NCBI GenBank assembly: GCA_019421365.1
Contig: JAHZFJ010000026.1
Location: forward strand, 1 to 61,406
Length of the DNA stretch: 61,406 nt
Reading direction: 5' to 3'
Source: Lachnospiraceae bacterium
GTDB lineage: Bacteria > Bacillota > Clostridia > Lachnospirales > Lachnospiraceae
Part shown: piece by piece, positions 9,201-16,127 of the stretch
Position numbering within the stretch: position 1 is the first letter of the stretch
Layout of the letters: every line of letters begins with the position of its first letter
The notes under the pieces: generated by a model
Databases searched by the model: none
What the model saw: the letters and a program-made list of their open reading frames with translations, nothing else
Told to the model about the DNA's origin: nothing
Position numbers and translations under genes: made by a program

Positions 9201-10775
9201 ATATACAATTTCATATAATACAACTTTCTCTGCGCTAACTACTTTGTTTAATCGATTGTAAGAATCATACGAATACGTAGTTTTATTGCCTTCTGCATCG
9301 GTATAACTCGTTAGTAATCCATCCTTATAACCATATTTAATTTCACGATTCCCGCTATCCTTTACAGACTTAATAGTTCCATCTGTATTATATGTAAATG
9401 TAAAATAACCACTGATATTATCTATCTTAGATAATAACCCATCTGTATAGGTAAATGTTGTAGTATTGCCATTCAAATCTTTAATTTCTTTGATCTTACC
9501 GTTTGCAGTGAACTCATAGATGCTCGTTCCTTCTACGGTTAGAGTATAGGTTCCATCTTTATTGGTCTTTAATTCTCTAGCTAGACCCTCAGGTTTTGTA
9601 TAGGTACCATCCTCATTCTTCGTATAATATTCAATATGTCCATCTTCAAATCGAATGGCTATGGTGTTGCCTAAGTCTTGTAAGAAATATGTATAGGAAT
9701 TGGTCCAGTTCATCCCATTCTCATGGAAACTCTCTCCCATTGAGTTATAAGATCTAGATAATACAAGTGGTGTATAACCATCAATGGCTAAGTCCTCTTT
9801 CTCATAGAAGTTATTACCCATGGTTAAACTAACTGGATTCATGGATGCCGTTCTTTGTAACTGATCAATCATTCCAAGATGTTGATTAGTTGAAGTGTTG
9901 TTGCTGGTAATCTCTTGCTTGATGTCTTTTGATGGATTAATTATTAAGAGATTGGAACCAACTAACTCTCCACTGTTTGTATACGTTTCATAGATACCAT
10001 TATCTCTACGTATTACTGAATCCTTCTTATAATCTCCATAATAAGCAGATGCCAGATATTCTAGACGATCCGTTACGCGGAAGGTATGCATAACAGCGGA
10101 GATACTGCTTTTAGTTGTTCCTGAAGAACTTTTAATGGTTGCAACTAAATCGTATAAACTGTAACTAGACATGGTGACTTCGGCGTACCATAGATTCTCC
10201 CCTACTGTTGCAGTAAGACTGTCTCCAGATTTTCCATCTTTCTTCACCGACAGATTAACACTCTTTACCCCTTGTTTACTACCGCCTTTTCCGTATACCT
10301 TGAAGACATCTCCCTGTGTATTAGGTGCTATATAGATTGCTTCATTACTATCACTCACTACACTTACACTGGTGATAGATTTATATTTGCTGTATTTGCC
10401 TACAGGTTCTACTATAATCTTATAGGTTCCACTGTTTACATAATTACCTTTGTCATCTTTACCATCCCATTGCACTTCATGGGTTACGTATCCACCTTTG
10501 TATTCCTTGTTTTTAACAAGGTTGGCAATTACTTTCTTTCCATCTTTCACGTAGATGTTGACAGATCGTTTACTTTCTAGATTAAAGGTAATCTTCGCCT
10601 TCTCTCCTGCACTTGGTACGAATACCTCTGGGTCTGCCTTAACAAATTTTGTTTGTGTCTCTGCTGCATTTGCTGTATTCGAATATATTGGTATTCCGGT
10701 TGTAACAATTGTTACACACAACAGCAAACACAATGCTCTTTTGAACATTACTTTTTTTGCTTTCAATAATTCCAT
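3261..10775 (-). CDS. Giant secreted RHS/YD-repeat toxin with three CBM3 cellulose-binding modules (2504 aa)
   Basis: This is a secreted polymorphic-toxin shell. In order: a signal peptide (1 to about 37, ANA-A cleavage); a FlgD-like Ig domain (about 45-125); a second beta domain (about 140-235); an RHS N-terminal DUF6531-type segment (from about 314, NPVSLTMGNNF); a first YD block (about 400-590); a Glu/Gln-rich linker; CBM3-1 (about 679-828); a Gly/Asn linker; CBM3-2 (about 885-1033); CBM3-3 (about 1057-1211); a long YD block (about 1235-2230); the RHS core ending at YGYVKNNPVKYTDPSG (about 2326); and a 175-residue variable tip. The CBM3s keep the family pattern (RYYYTADD, FWCDW, HTRFAKDDW, VKVWG), including Arg and Trp equivalents of the cellulose-binding strip. 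The tip has HILQDKHNW and ends ISDAWVK, resembling tips annotated as polymorphic toxin type 35 (unverified). The start has GGGAG 7 nt upstream. Cellulose tethering is inferred. Confidence 0.9.
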   Translation of the reverse strand: MELLKAKKVMFKRALCLLLCVTIVTTGIPIYSNTANAAETQTKFVKADPEVFVPSAGEKAKITFNLESKRSVNIYVKDGKKVIANLVKNKEYKGGYVTHEVQWDGKDDKGNYVNSGTYKIIVEPVGKYSKYKSITSVSVVSDSNEAIYIAPNTQGDVFKVYGKGGSKQGVKSVNLSVKKDGKSGDSLTATVGENLWYAEVTMSSYSLYDLVATIKSSSGTTKSSISAVMHTFRVTDRLEYLASAYYGDYKKDSVIRRDNGIYETYTNSGELVGSNLLIINPSKDIKQEITSNNTSTNQHLGMIDQLQRTASMNPVSLTMGNNFYEKEDLAIDGYTPLVLSRSYNSMGESFHENGMNWTNSYTYFLQDLGNTIAIRFEDGHIEYYTKNEDGTYTKPEGLARELKTNKDGTYTLTVEGTSIYEFTANGKIKEIKDLNGNTTTFTYTDGLLSKIDNISGYFTFTYNTDGTIKSVKDSGNREIKYGYKDGLLTSYTDAEGNKTTYSYDSYNRLNKVVSAEKVVLYEIVYDTSDRVTSKTIQGSTYTYSYNDKGRTIECTEPNGNKITFRYTSDYRIESEEYSDGTIKYYYKEESEESGNSDAKATAQSPKKTEDTSNTGQKETNENEKEETKNAELKVTALSTTTEAREEVQEEVQQQAQEEQEEVQDETVEEGENPDISNILELKTKNMNVGTGDVENNTLYPQFHIINTSQSDIDLSDVTLRYYFTIDGEMPLKFYCDYASIHDTNVIAKNITGKFVKLDTPVEGADYYMDVGFTSDAGKLEPGSYTDIHTRIGKSDWSVFKPGDDYSQNTSGYLTYFDQVDMFYQGTLVWGKGSISGEGSEGPSGGNNGGGNNNGGSNNSGGGNNNGGNNSGNSSPDEEEIIPKGKNNLKLKMYNTGNNGSYANTIHPLMKLVNMGENMIKLSDVTIRYYYTADDDKAQNFWCDWSSAGTNNITGTFNKLEESFEGADSYLEIGFTEGASYIDIGSTIDIHTRFAKDDWGNYDLTNDHSINPGTEYVDWKKVDVFVDGVKVWGEDLIPSEEEELEVEHMDYADSTYTPVRAEMYNNNRESRSNQISPNFRIYNTQEEPIKLSDLRLNYYYTADGPEEQIFEVDWAGIGSRFQTSISRNDITCEFTEVNDSNLETKCVADIGFTRDDIFINPGEYLELQVRIHRPSWTKYVQSNDFSLNPEGKTYEEWKKIAVFIDDRWAYGSIPLSYTEIIDPDPNEEEDTQYPVESKESYGSSTDKAGNTTGYTYDDNGNITSVVDAMGNTTTNIYNKRGQITSTTDALGNTTTYDYDSKGNLTSITDALHNITKYTYNSKGYLTKETRADGSTETRTYDSKGNIETITDGNGDTVTYDYDVLNQVTNYTDANGGITKYAYSLNGNVTKITDALGNATKTAYNKDGQVLTETDQNGSITSYAYDKTTGYLSQTTNALTGKETYQYDKMGNLSKATAPDGGIITYTYDLFGRVESETDALDGKITYTYDKNGNTIEEKDELGNVTTYTYDKLDRVITQTDASKNTITYEYDALGRTVKETDAEGGETKYTYDKLGNVIGTTDANGHVTRDIYNKVGLLESTTDAEGNKISYEYDAEGRRTKEIDAEGNATTWKYDKNGNITKTTDANGHSTSYTYDKMNQVTKVKDAEGNTTQYEYDASGNTISETDALGYKTSYTYDALGNQTSITNALGKVSKNKYNSSSLLTKETDANGNITTYEYDKNGNLSKKTDALGGVISYTYDKASQLIEEVDALGSKTTYIYDTRGNVLVKTDAKGNKTTYDYNKSDNLTKVTDALGNVTKYSYDKLGNLTKQIRVGKSSDKDQMTTYEYDKNGNLTKLTDPTGESTTYIYDAEGKLTKETQKDGTTTKYTYDKVGNEKKITYSDNRSVSYTYTSTDQVKTMTDWNGTTTYEYDANGQVTKVIDGNNQTIEYNWTKLGQKKSIKYPTADSVSYTYDNNGNLTKVTDTNGGVTNYTYDTLNQVKTKNLPNGAESTYTYNKNGWLTQREETSIGASKQSYTYEYDKNGNRTKETKVSSGTTETTRYTYDVLNQLTSVVDKNGTRNYAFDEFNNRTVKEEIGKETTKYTYNNLNQLVETVQGATVTTYDYDKRGNVAEVEENGDIKQTYVFDSTNKMSKVVTYKDNTSGSGIRETVTTKYAYDGAGNRVNAKVELNGSIKSNTTYVVDGESSYNDIIMAKDSVSGTTSIFTFSDEVISVETSGNISYYRTDEKHSVTDILDTTGKVKATIEYDEYGVIANPEVVSTGGNIFAYTGHVYEESTGLYYAKARYYDAGIGRFVSEDSYRGEASDPASLNLYGYVKNNPVKYTDPSGNSGITITTATIIKLLLAFGGVLSVTYGYLKSKAGQKAINAGARIQYAGIIYNAVTFMKMVRVVTSTKVTTVKRVKVSADTKTKLNLAKKIKIGDIKDDRKKHILQDKHNWNKLVPNPKEPKNWPIIFSVISKVVEEGQKEPYKTVNKKVLDIGGKIVEVTYKVIDGIIRISDAWVK
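3803..4957 (-). repeat. Direct repeat copy A of the RHS core (in the parent gene)
   Basis: This is the parent copy of the segment repeated at 1595-2749. It encodes the last YD repeats and the RHS core up to the core/tip boundary. Confidence 0.85.
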
Positions 10776-10827
10776 GCTATTTCTCCCTTTTAATTTTTAT
10801 TATCCCTAAAATATGGCACACATACCC

Positions 10828-10833
10828 ATTATA
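10828..10833 (-). promoter_or_regulatory. Possible -10 box of the RHS gene
   Basis: A perfect TATAAT on the minus strand lies about 53 bp upstream of the RHS start codon. The -35 region (around TTCGAC) is poor, so expression may need an activator or may be low. Confidence 0.4.
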
Positions 10834-10882
10834 TCACTGCTGTATGTTGTCGAATGTAGTCATTTTTTACTATTTATTAACT

Positions 10883-10935
10883 AAAAAAGCGTTTATCCAA
10901 TTGTTTTAAAAATCATAATTGAATAAACGCTTTTT
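10883..10935 (-). terminator. Terminator after the nine-gene operon
   Basis: Arms AAAAAGCGTTTAT (884-896 of this kilobase) and ATAAACGCTTTTT form a long stem that continues into CAATTG. On the minus strand it ends in a run of six T. It separates the GH51 operon from the RHS gene. Confidence 0.8.
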
Positions 10936-10953
10936 ATATCTAATAAAATTTTA

Positions 10954-12456
10954 TTATCTTACTTCAATATGCACTACACTACATGCTGGAATTCGGATTT
11001 GGATTCCTGTTTCTGTAATATCCATATCAGTAAATTCTTCAACATGAACAGTCTCTGGATTTTCAAAGGTGTTCATCGCTCTCATATCATTTGTAAGAAT
11101 TTCTCCCTTTAAGGAAGTAACTCTCTTATCAAGTATAGTTGTATCTATTGTATAACCTTCCTCTAATGATAAGTTAGACAATGTAATATGTACTGTTCCT
11201 TCTTCATCTATAGATACGGATTCATTGAGATTCGGAACCATATACTCTTCTTCTAAACCAATTTGTTTTGTTTCGATAAAACTATCTAGTAAAGTAGCAT
11301 CTTGGTGGTATTTGTACATATCAAATACATGATAAGTAGGAGTAAGAACCATCTTCTCTCCCTCTGTTAAGATAACAGCCTGCAATACGTTAACCATCTG
11401 TGCTATATTAGCCATTCGAACACGATCGGAATGTTTATTGAAGATATTCAAGTTAATTCCAGCTACTAATGCATCTCTCATTGTGTTTTGTTGATATAAG
11501 AATCCAGGATTTGTACCAGGCTCACAAGTAAACCAAGTTCCCCACTCATCAATAATCATTGCAATATTTTTATCTGGATCGTATTTGTCCATGATTGCTC
11601 CGTGATGATTAATTAGTGTCTCCATATATAATGTCTTGTTTAATGTCTTATACCAAACCTTCTCATCAAAGTCAGTTGCACTTCCTTTGATTTCCCAGCC
11701 TTCCGGATGCGTATAATAATGAAGGGATAATCCATCCATAAATCCATGTTGGAAAGGTAGAGAATGTCTGAAGCAAGTCTTTAGTATACCTTCTGTCCAT
11801 TCATAATCATCTACATTGGCACCACATGCAATCTTCTTGATTCTCTTACCTGGCTTGTAATCTCTAACATAAGTCTGATAGTTACGATACTGATCACCAT
11901 AGTATTCCGGTGTCATATTACCGCCACAACCCCAACTTTCATTACCAACACCAAAGTATTCCACATCCCAGGATTCTTCGTGGCCGTTTTCTTTTCTAAG
12001 TTCAGCCATAGGTGATACACCATCAAAAGTTAGGTATTCAACCCATTCAGACATCTCCCTTACAGTACCACTACCAACATTCCCGTTGATATAAGCATCA
12101 CACTCTAATTGGCGGCAGAGTTCCATGAATTCATGAGTACCAAAACTATTATCTTCTACCACACCACCCCAGTGTGTATTAATCATTCTCTTTCTGTTTT
12201 CTTTGGGGCCAATCCCATCCATCCAATGATACTCATCCGCGAAACAACCACCTGGCCATCTTAAAACAGGAATCTTAATATCCTTCAAAGCCTTAACAAC
12301 ATCGTTTCTCATACCATTAGTATTTGGAATCGCCGAGTCTTCCCCCACATATAATCCTTCATAGATACATCTACCTAGATGCTCCGAAAAGTGCCCATAG
12401 ATATCTTTACTTATCTTACTCTTCTTTGCTGTTGTATTGATTACGTATTTTACCAT
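10954..12456 (-). CDS. abfA: Cytoplasmic alpha-L-arabinofuranosidase, GH51 (500 aa)
   Basis: It releases terminal alpha-L-arabinofuranosyl residues from imported arabino-oligosaccharides. The length (500) is typical of intracellular GH51 enzymes and there is no signal peptide. The (beta/alpha)8 domain carries RWPGGCFADEYHW (66-78), the acid/base Glu173 in GVGNESWG and the nucleophile Glu304 in IIDEWGTW. A C-terminal beta-sandwich follows from about residue 385. It is the last gene of the nine-gene operon, 89 bp after a solute-binding protein gene, so it probably acts on that system's cargo. It belongs to a clearly different branch from the lipoprotein GH51 at 28095-30665. Confidence 0.95.
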   Translation of the reverse strand: MVKYVINTTAKKSKISKDIYGHFSEHLGRCIYEGLYVGEDSAIPNTNGMRNDVVKALKDIKIPVLRWPGGCFADEYHWMDGIGPKENRKRMINTHWGGVVEDNSFGTHEFMELCRQLECDAYINGNVGSGTVREMSEWVEYLTFDGVSPMAELRKENGHEESWDVEYFGVGNESWGCGGNMTPEYYGDQYRNYQTYVRDYKPGKRIKKIACGANVDDYEWTEGILKTCFRHSLPFQHGFMDGLSLHYYTHPEGWEIKGSATDFDEKVWYKTLNKTLYMETLINHHGAIMDKYDPDKNIAMIIDEWGTWFTCEPGTNPGFLYQQNTMRDALVAGINLNIFNKHSDRVRMANIAQMVNVLQAVILTEGEKMVLTPTYHVFDMYKYHQDATLLDSFIETKQIGLEEEYMVPNLNESVSIDEEGTVHITLSNLSLEEGYTIDTTILDKRVTSLKGEILTNDMRAMNTFENPETVHVEEFTDMDITETGIQIRIPACSVVHIEVR

Positions 12457-12545
12457 AGTAAGTCGATCCTTTCTGTGCCAAATTAATGTATTGTGTCATT
12501 GTGTATAGATACGTAGCATTCTTACACTAAATTGCGTTCTGATTA

Positions 12546-14087
12546 CTAATTTCCAAAAATCTCTGCCATCGCATCTTGATTATATTGATTTGCTTTCTTC
12601 TCTAATTCACTTGCATAGTCAGCTGCATTCTTTCCATCAATACGAACAGAATCTTCAATACCTGCATATGCTTCAGCAATGAAGTTAACGAATCCTGGGA
12701 TTTGTGTATCACCAAATGGTATTACATTAATACATTTTTCGAAGAAGTCATCAAAGTATGGACCATATTTTAAGTCTGCTTCTGTTGGATTTTCTTTTGT
12801 TGCTGATGGATAATATTCTTTAATACCAGCCCATACAGTTTCATCTAATGTAATTGGAAGTGGCATAGATTGTTTGTAGATTGGAGTTCCGTCTGCTGCT
12901 GTTAATGTCTTATAGCCTTCTAATTTGTGAGTCCAACCTTCTGCTCCCCAGCCCATCCATTTTAATAATTCATATGCTTCTCTTGGATGTTCTGTTCCTG
13001 ATGAGATACCACCAAAATCAAGTACACCGAATACATTCTTAGAACCAGAACCTTCTACTACTGGAGTTGTATAAGGAACGAACTCAATACCTTTTTGTTT
13101 CCATTCATCTGTATCAAATAAGTTAAGATATGTCCACCATGTATCCATTTGGAAACCAATCTTACCTGTAGAACCAGCCCAAGCTGTTCTATCTCCTGTC
13201 CATGCTTCGTTTTCATCTGTATCAAAGAATGGTGCATGATATTTGCCGTTTACAAGTTCAGCCCATTGGTTAACACCTTTTGCCCAGTTTTCCATATGGA
13301 AGGAAGTTCCGTCCCAACCAAATTCCCCAATACAGTTAGGGTCTGCTGCTACTGGATAATATGTAACAAGTGAGTGAAATTGGTTAAATCCATAGATTCC
13401 ATCGCTTGGAGAAGTAACTGCTTTGATTGCATTAATCATCTCATCCCAGTTCCAATCTGTTGGAGGCATTTCCGCGTTCATCTTTTCAAATACCGCCATA
13501 TCTGCATAGATCGTATCAGGAAAGAACTTCATAGGAGTTCCGTATTTTTTATCTGTTCCGTAATATCCCATCTTTGCTTCATTGATTGTAGGAAGAATAT
13601 TTTGGTTTTCTGGGTCTGCTTCCCAGTACTCTGTCATATCTCCAAGTAACTGATTGGATAAAGCGAAATCACAATTACCAAGAATCATCATAGCATCTGG
13701 AGTTTCCCCGTTATTAACCATGTTAAGTAATGTATTATTATATTCTGCGTCTGCTGGATAATATTGTGTCTCAACCTTGATGTTTGGATACTTCTCCATG
13801 AATTTCTCAGCAAGATATTGAACAAGTGGTTCGTTATCAAAGTGTACATAAGTTAATGTAATATCTTCTGTTGTCATCTCTGGTAATGCACTTGCTGTAG
13901 TTGTATCTGTGGTATCCCCAGCCGATGTGTCTTCTGCTGCATCAGTAGAATCAGTATTATTTGTCGTTACTTGCGTAGCATTATTGCCCTCTTCCTTAGT
14001 TCCAGAAGATGCCGCACAACCACTAAGCATCCCAACACACATAGCTGTTGCTACAAAAAGACTTATGAATTTTTTCATTTTTCTCAT
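12546..14087 (-). CDS. ABC sugar importer solute-binding lipoprotein (513 aa)
   Basis: This is a family 1 extracellular solute-binding protein for a carbohydrate ABC importer. The lipobox MLSGC places the lipidated Cys at residue 24. A Ser/Thr/Asp-rich spacer (about 27-70) precedes the SBP fold, with TLTYVHFDNEPLVQYLAEKF at the start of the mature domain and Trp-rich segments typical of sugar pockets. AAGGAGGG sits upstream of the ATG. It lies between the permease pair at 14204-16127 and the GH51 gene, so its ligand is probably an arabino-oligosaccharide (inference). The gene is preceded by a 13-bp stem-loop that may set its level relative to the permeases. Confidence 0.9.
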   Translation of the reverse strand: MRKMKKFISLFVATAMCVGMLSGCAASSGTKEEGNNATQVTTNNTDSTDAAEDTSAGDTTDTTTASALPEMTTEDITLTYVHFDNEPLVQYLAEKFMEKYPNIKVETQYYPADAEYNNTLLNMVNNGETPDAMMILGNCDFALSNQLLGDMTEYWEADPENQNILPTINEAKMGYYGTDKKYGTPMKFFPDTIYADMAVFEKMNAEMPPTDWNWDEMINAIKAVTSPSDGIYGFNQFHSLVTYYPVAADPNCIGEFGWDGTSFHMENWAKGVNQWAELVNGKYHAPFFDTDENEAWTGDRTAWAGSTGKIGFQMDTWWTYLNLFDTDEWKQKGIEFVPYTTPVVEGSGSKNVFGVLDFGGISSGTEHPREAYELLKWMGWGAEGWTHKLEGYKTLTAADGTPIYKQSMPLPITLDETVWAGIKEYYPSATKENPTEADLKYGPYFDDFFEKCINVIPFGDTQIPGFVNFIAEAYAGIEDSVRIDGKNAADYASELEKKANQYNQDAMAEIFGN

Positions 14088-14155
14088 ACTAAAACCCTCC
14101 TTCTAATAAGTAACACCTTGTTTGAGCGAATCGCTCTATATATTAATGATTTTGA

Positions 14156-14201
14156 TTAATTGCATTCCATACCATCCCAATACATTAAGGAATGCAATTA
14201 A
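14156..14201 (-). promoter_or_regulatory. Intercistronic stem-loop between permease and binding-protein genes
   Basis: Perfect 13-base arms TTAATTGCATTCC (14156-14168) and GGAATGCAATTAA (14189-14201) lie directly after the permease stop codon. There is no T-run, so it looks like an mRNA-stabilising or processing element of the kind that raises binding-protein levels over permeases, rather than a terminator. Confidence 0.55.
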
Positions 14202-14203
14202 AT

Positions 14204-15163
14204 CTATTCACCAGTAATACCAGTTTTGTCTAGACTTTCAACGAATTGACGTTGAAGTACGAAGTACATAATGAGTAATGGTAATATACTTAACATCGTG
14301 CCTGCCATCTTAATGGATTCATTCAGACTGACCATACCGCTACCGGATACACTGGCCTGAGTTGTATAAGAATCCGCAAAGTTCTTCAAGGATACAACAA
14401 GTGTACTCCAATCACTCTTTGATACAGCGCCACATACATATAGTTGTGTTAGATAAGACTCATTCCAATACCAAACGATAGAGAATAAGAATACAACAAG
14501 TATGGCTGGTGCTGCAGACGGTAGTGCTATCTTAACAAATGATTTAAAATGACCTGCACCATCGATCTTTGCTGCTTCAATAAGAGCTTGTGGGACCTGT
14601 CTGAAGAAGTTATAGAAGATCAGTATGAATATCTGACTCTTAAGTCCCTGTCCAAGCGCTGCCGGTAATATGAATGCTTTTAAGGAGTTCAATATCTTCA
14701 AATCAGAATACCATACATAGTTAGGCATCATAGTAACCTGTGCTGGTAGTATGAAGGAAAATATTAATATGCCTAACATTAATTTCTTCCCTCTAAATTC
14801 ATATCTAGCAAATCCATATCCTATAATAGAGCACACAACAACATTTAATATGGTTGGTATGCCTGCTATAATAACAGATTGACCGAATGTTTTTAGGAAA
14901 TCCATCGACTTGGCTGCATCTATATAATTCTGCAAATATAAAGTGCTTGGTATCCAACTCACCGAAGTGTCTAACAAGTCCTCAAGGGGCATGAAACTTC
15001 TACTAATCATATAGAGCAATGGGTAAAGATAAACAAAGCCAATGCATATTAATAAACCATAGATAATTGTCATCTTTCCTAATCCTTGCTTGTCTTTAGA
15101 TCCCAAGAAGAATTTCTTTACTTTATCCCGGTTAACTTGTGGTTTTCTGCATTTTATGTTCAT
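14204..15163 (-). CDS. Carbohydrate ABC transporter permease, MalG type (319 aa)
   Basis: This is one of the two membrane subunits of the downstream importer. It has about six membrane segments and the ATPase-contact EAA loop EAAKIDGAGHFKSFVKIALP. Its start overlaps the preceding permease gene by 32 bp, so the two are translationally coupled. The partner is the MalF-type permease at 15132-16127 and the likely binding protein is at 12546-14087. No ATPase gene is in the cluster, and a shared MsmK-type ATPase elsewhere is the usual solution in this group. Confidence 0.92.
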   Translation of the reverse strand: MNIKCRKPQVNRDKVKKFFLGSKDKQGLGKMTIIYGLLICIGFVYLYPLLYMISRSFMPLEDLLDTSVSWIPSTLYLQNYIDAAKSMDFLKTFGQSVIIAGIPTILNVVVCSIIGYGFARYEFRGKKLMLGILIFSFILPAQVTMMPNYVWYSDLKILNSLKAFILPAALGQGLKSQIFILIFYNFFRQVPQALIEAAKIDGAGHFKSFVKIALPSAAPAILVVFLFSIVWYWNESYLTQLYVCGAVSKSDWSTLVVSLKNFADSYTTQASVSGSGMVSLNESIKMAGTMLSILPLLIMYFVLQRQFVESLDKTGITGE

Positions 15164-16127
15164 ACCTTGCCCCCTTTCTACGTACCTTGGCTAATGCCCG
15201 TTTTTGCTTCTTAACTTCTCTTTTATACGCTTTTTCTTTCTTGGCATACGCATCTTTTTTGGTAATTAGTAACACTGCTACGAACGCTACAATGGCAGTT
15301 ACAATAACCGCATACATCCAAGCCATAGCTGATGCATATCCATATCCCCTACTAACGTCGAACATAGCACTCTGTATTAACACAATCAGACTATTCTGCT
15401 CATTGTTGGATAAGAAGATAACTGTATATACCGCAGTTAATAGCACCATAGGCTTTATTGTAGGAAGTGTTATCTTCCAAAACTCTTCCCAAGTTGAACT
15501 ACCATCAATCTTAGCTGCCTCATATAAGGATCTATCAATCTTTTGAATTGCTGCTAAGAATAACAGTATCTGCACACCCGAGTACCACAGAATCATTATC
15601 ATATTGTCGAACAGATTTGTAATTGCCTCTGCTATCATCCCGGGTAGAAATCCATCTAATACTTGGTAGATCATTACTGTATTCATAGATGGGATTGTTG
15701 CAGCCCCTTGATCTGCCAACTGGGACATTACAGGCCCACTTGCTATAATTACTGGTAGGAAAAATATTAATCGGAATACACCTTTCATACGAATCTTACT
15801 ATTCAATAGTAAGGCAATAATTAATGCAAATACTACAATGACAGGAACGGCTAGTAACGTATTCAATGCATATCCTGCTAATTCTGTAGGAAAGCTAACA
15901 TCCTTTTGCCAGATATCTAGATAGTTTTGCGCTCCTACAAAAGTTAATACTCTTCCCTTAGGTGTCATCTTAATCTTATAGAAGGCATACTGAAAGGATT
16001 GTGTCAATGGATATATCACAAACAGTAGCATACCGATAATCCACGGAAGCACGAATAGATATCCGACGCGCTCCTCTTTCTTCTTCAGATAACCAGGTTT
16101 TCTTTTAACTGTCTTTTTTCTACTCAT
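15132..16127 (-). CDS. Carbohydrate ABC transporter permease, MalF/UgpA type (331 aa)
   Basis: This is the first permease of the second importer. It has six membrane helices, the EAA motif EAAKIDGSSTWEEFWKITLP, and a Lys/Arg-rich C-terminal tail. I place the start at the ATG at 16127, which overlaps the stop of the DUF5696 gene as ATGAGTAG with GGGTAGGTG just upstream. An in-frame GTG three codons earlier (16136) is less well spaced. It pairs with the permease at 14204-15163. Confidence 0.9.
   Translation of the reverse strand: MSRKKTVKRKPGYLKKKEERVGYLFVLPWIIGMLLFVIYPLTQSFQYAFYKIKMTPKGRVLTFVGAQNYLDIWQKDVSFPTELAGYALNTLLAVPVIVVFALIIALLLNSKIRMKGVFRLIFFLPVIIASGPVMSQLADQGAATIPSMNTVMIYQVLDGFLPGMIAEAITNLFDNMIMILWYSGVQILLFLAAIQKIDRSLYEAAKIDGSSTWEEFWKITLPTIKPMVLLTAVYTVIFLSNNEQNSLIVLIQSAMFDVSRGYGYASAMAWMYAVIVTAIVAFVAVLLITKKDAYAKKEKAYKREVKKQKRALAKVRRKGARYEHKMQKTTS

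Noticed and set aside
1022..10775. Insertion sequence or integrase responsible for the RHS duplication
   Set aside because: I found no transposase, integrase or terminal inverted repeats in or around the locus.
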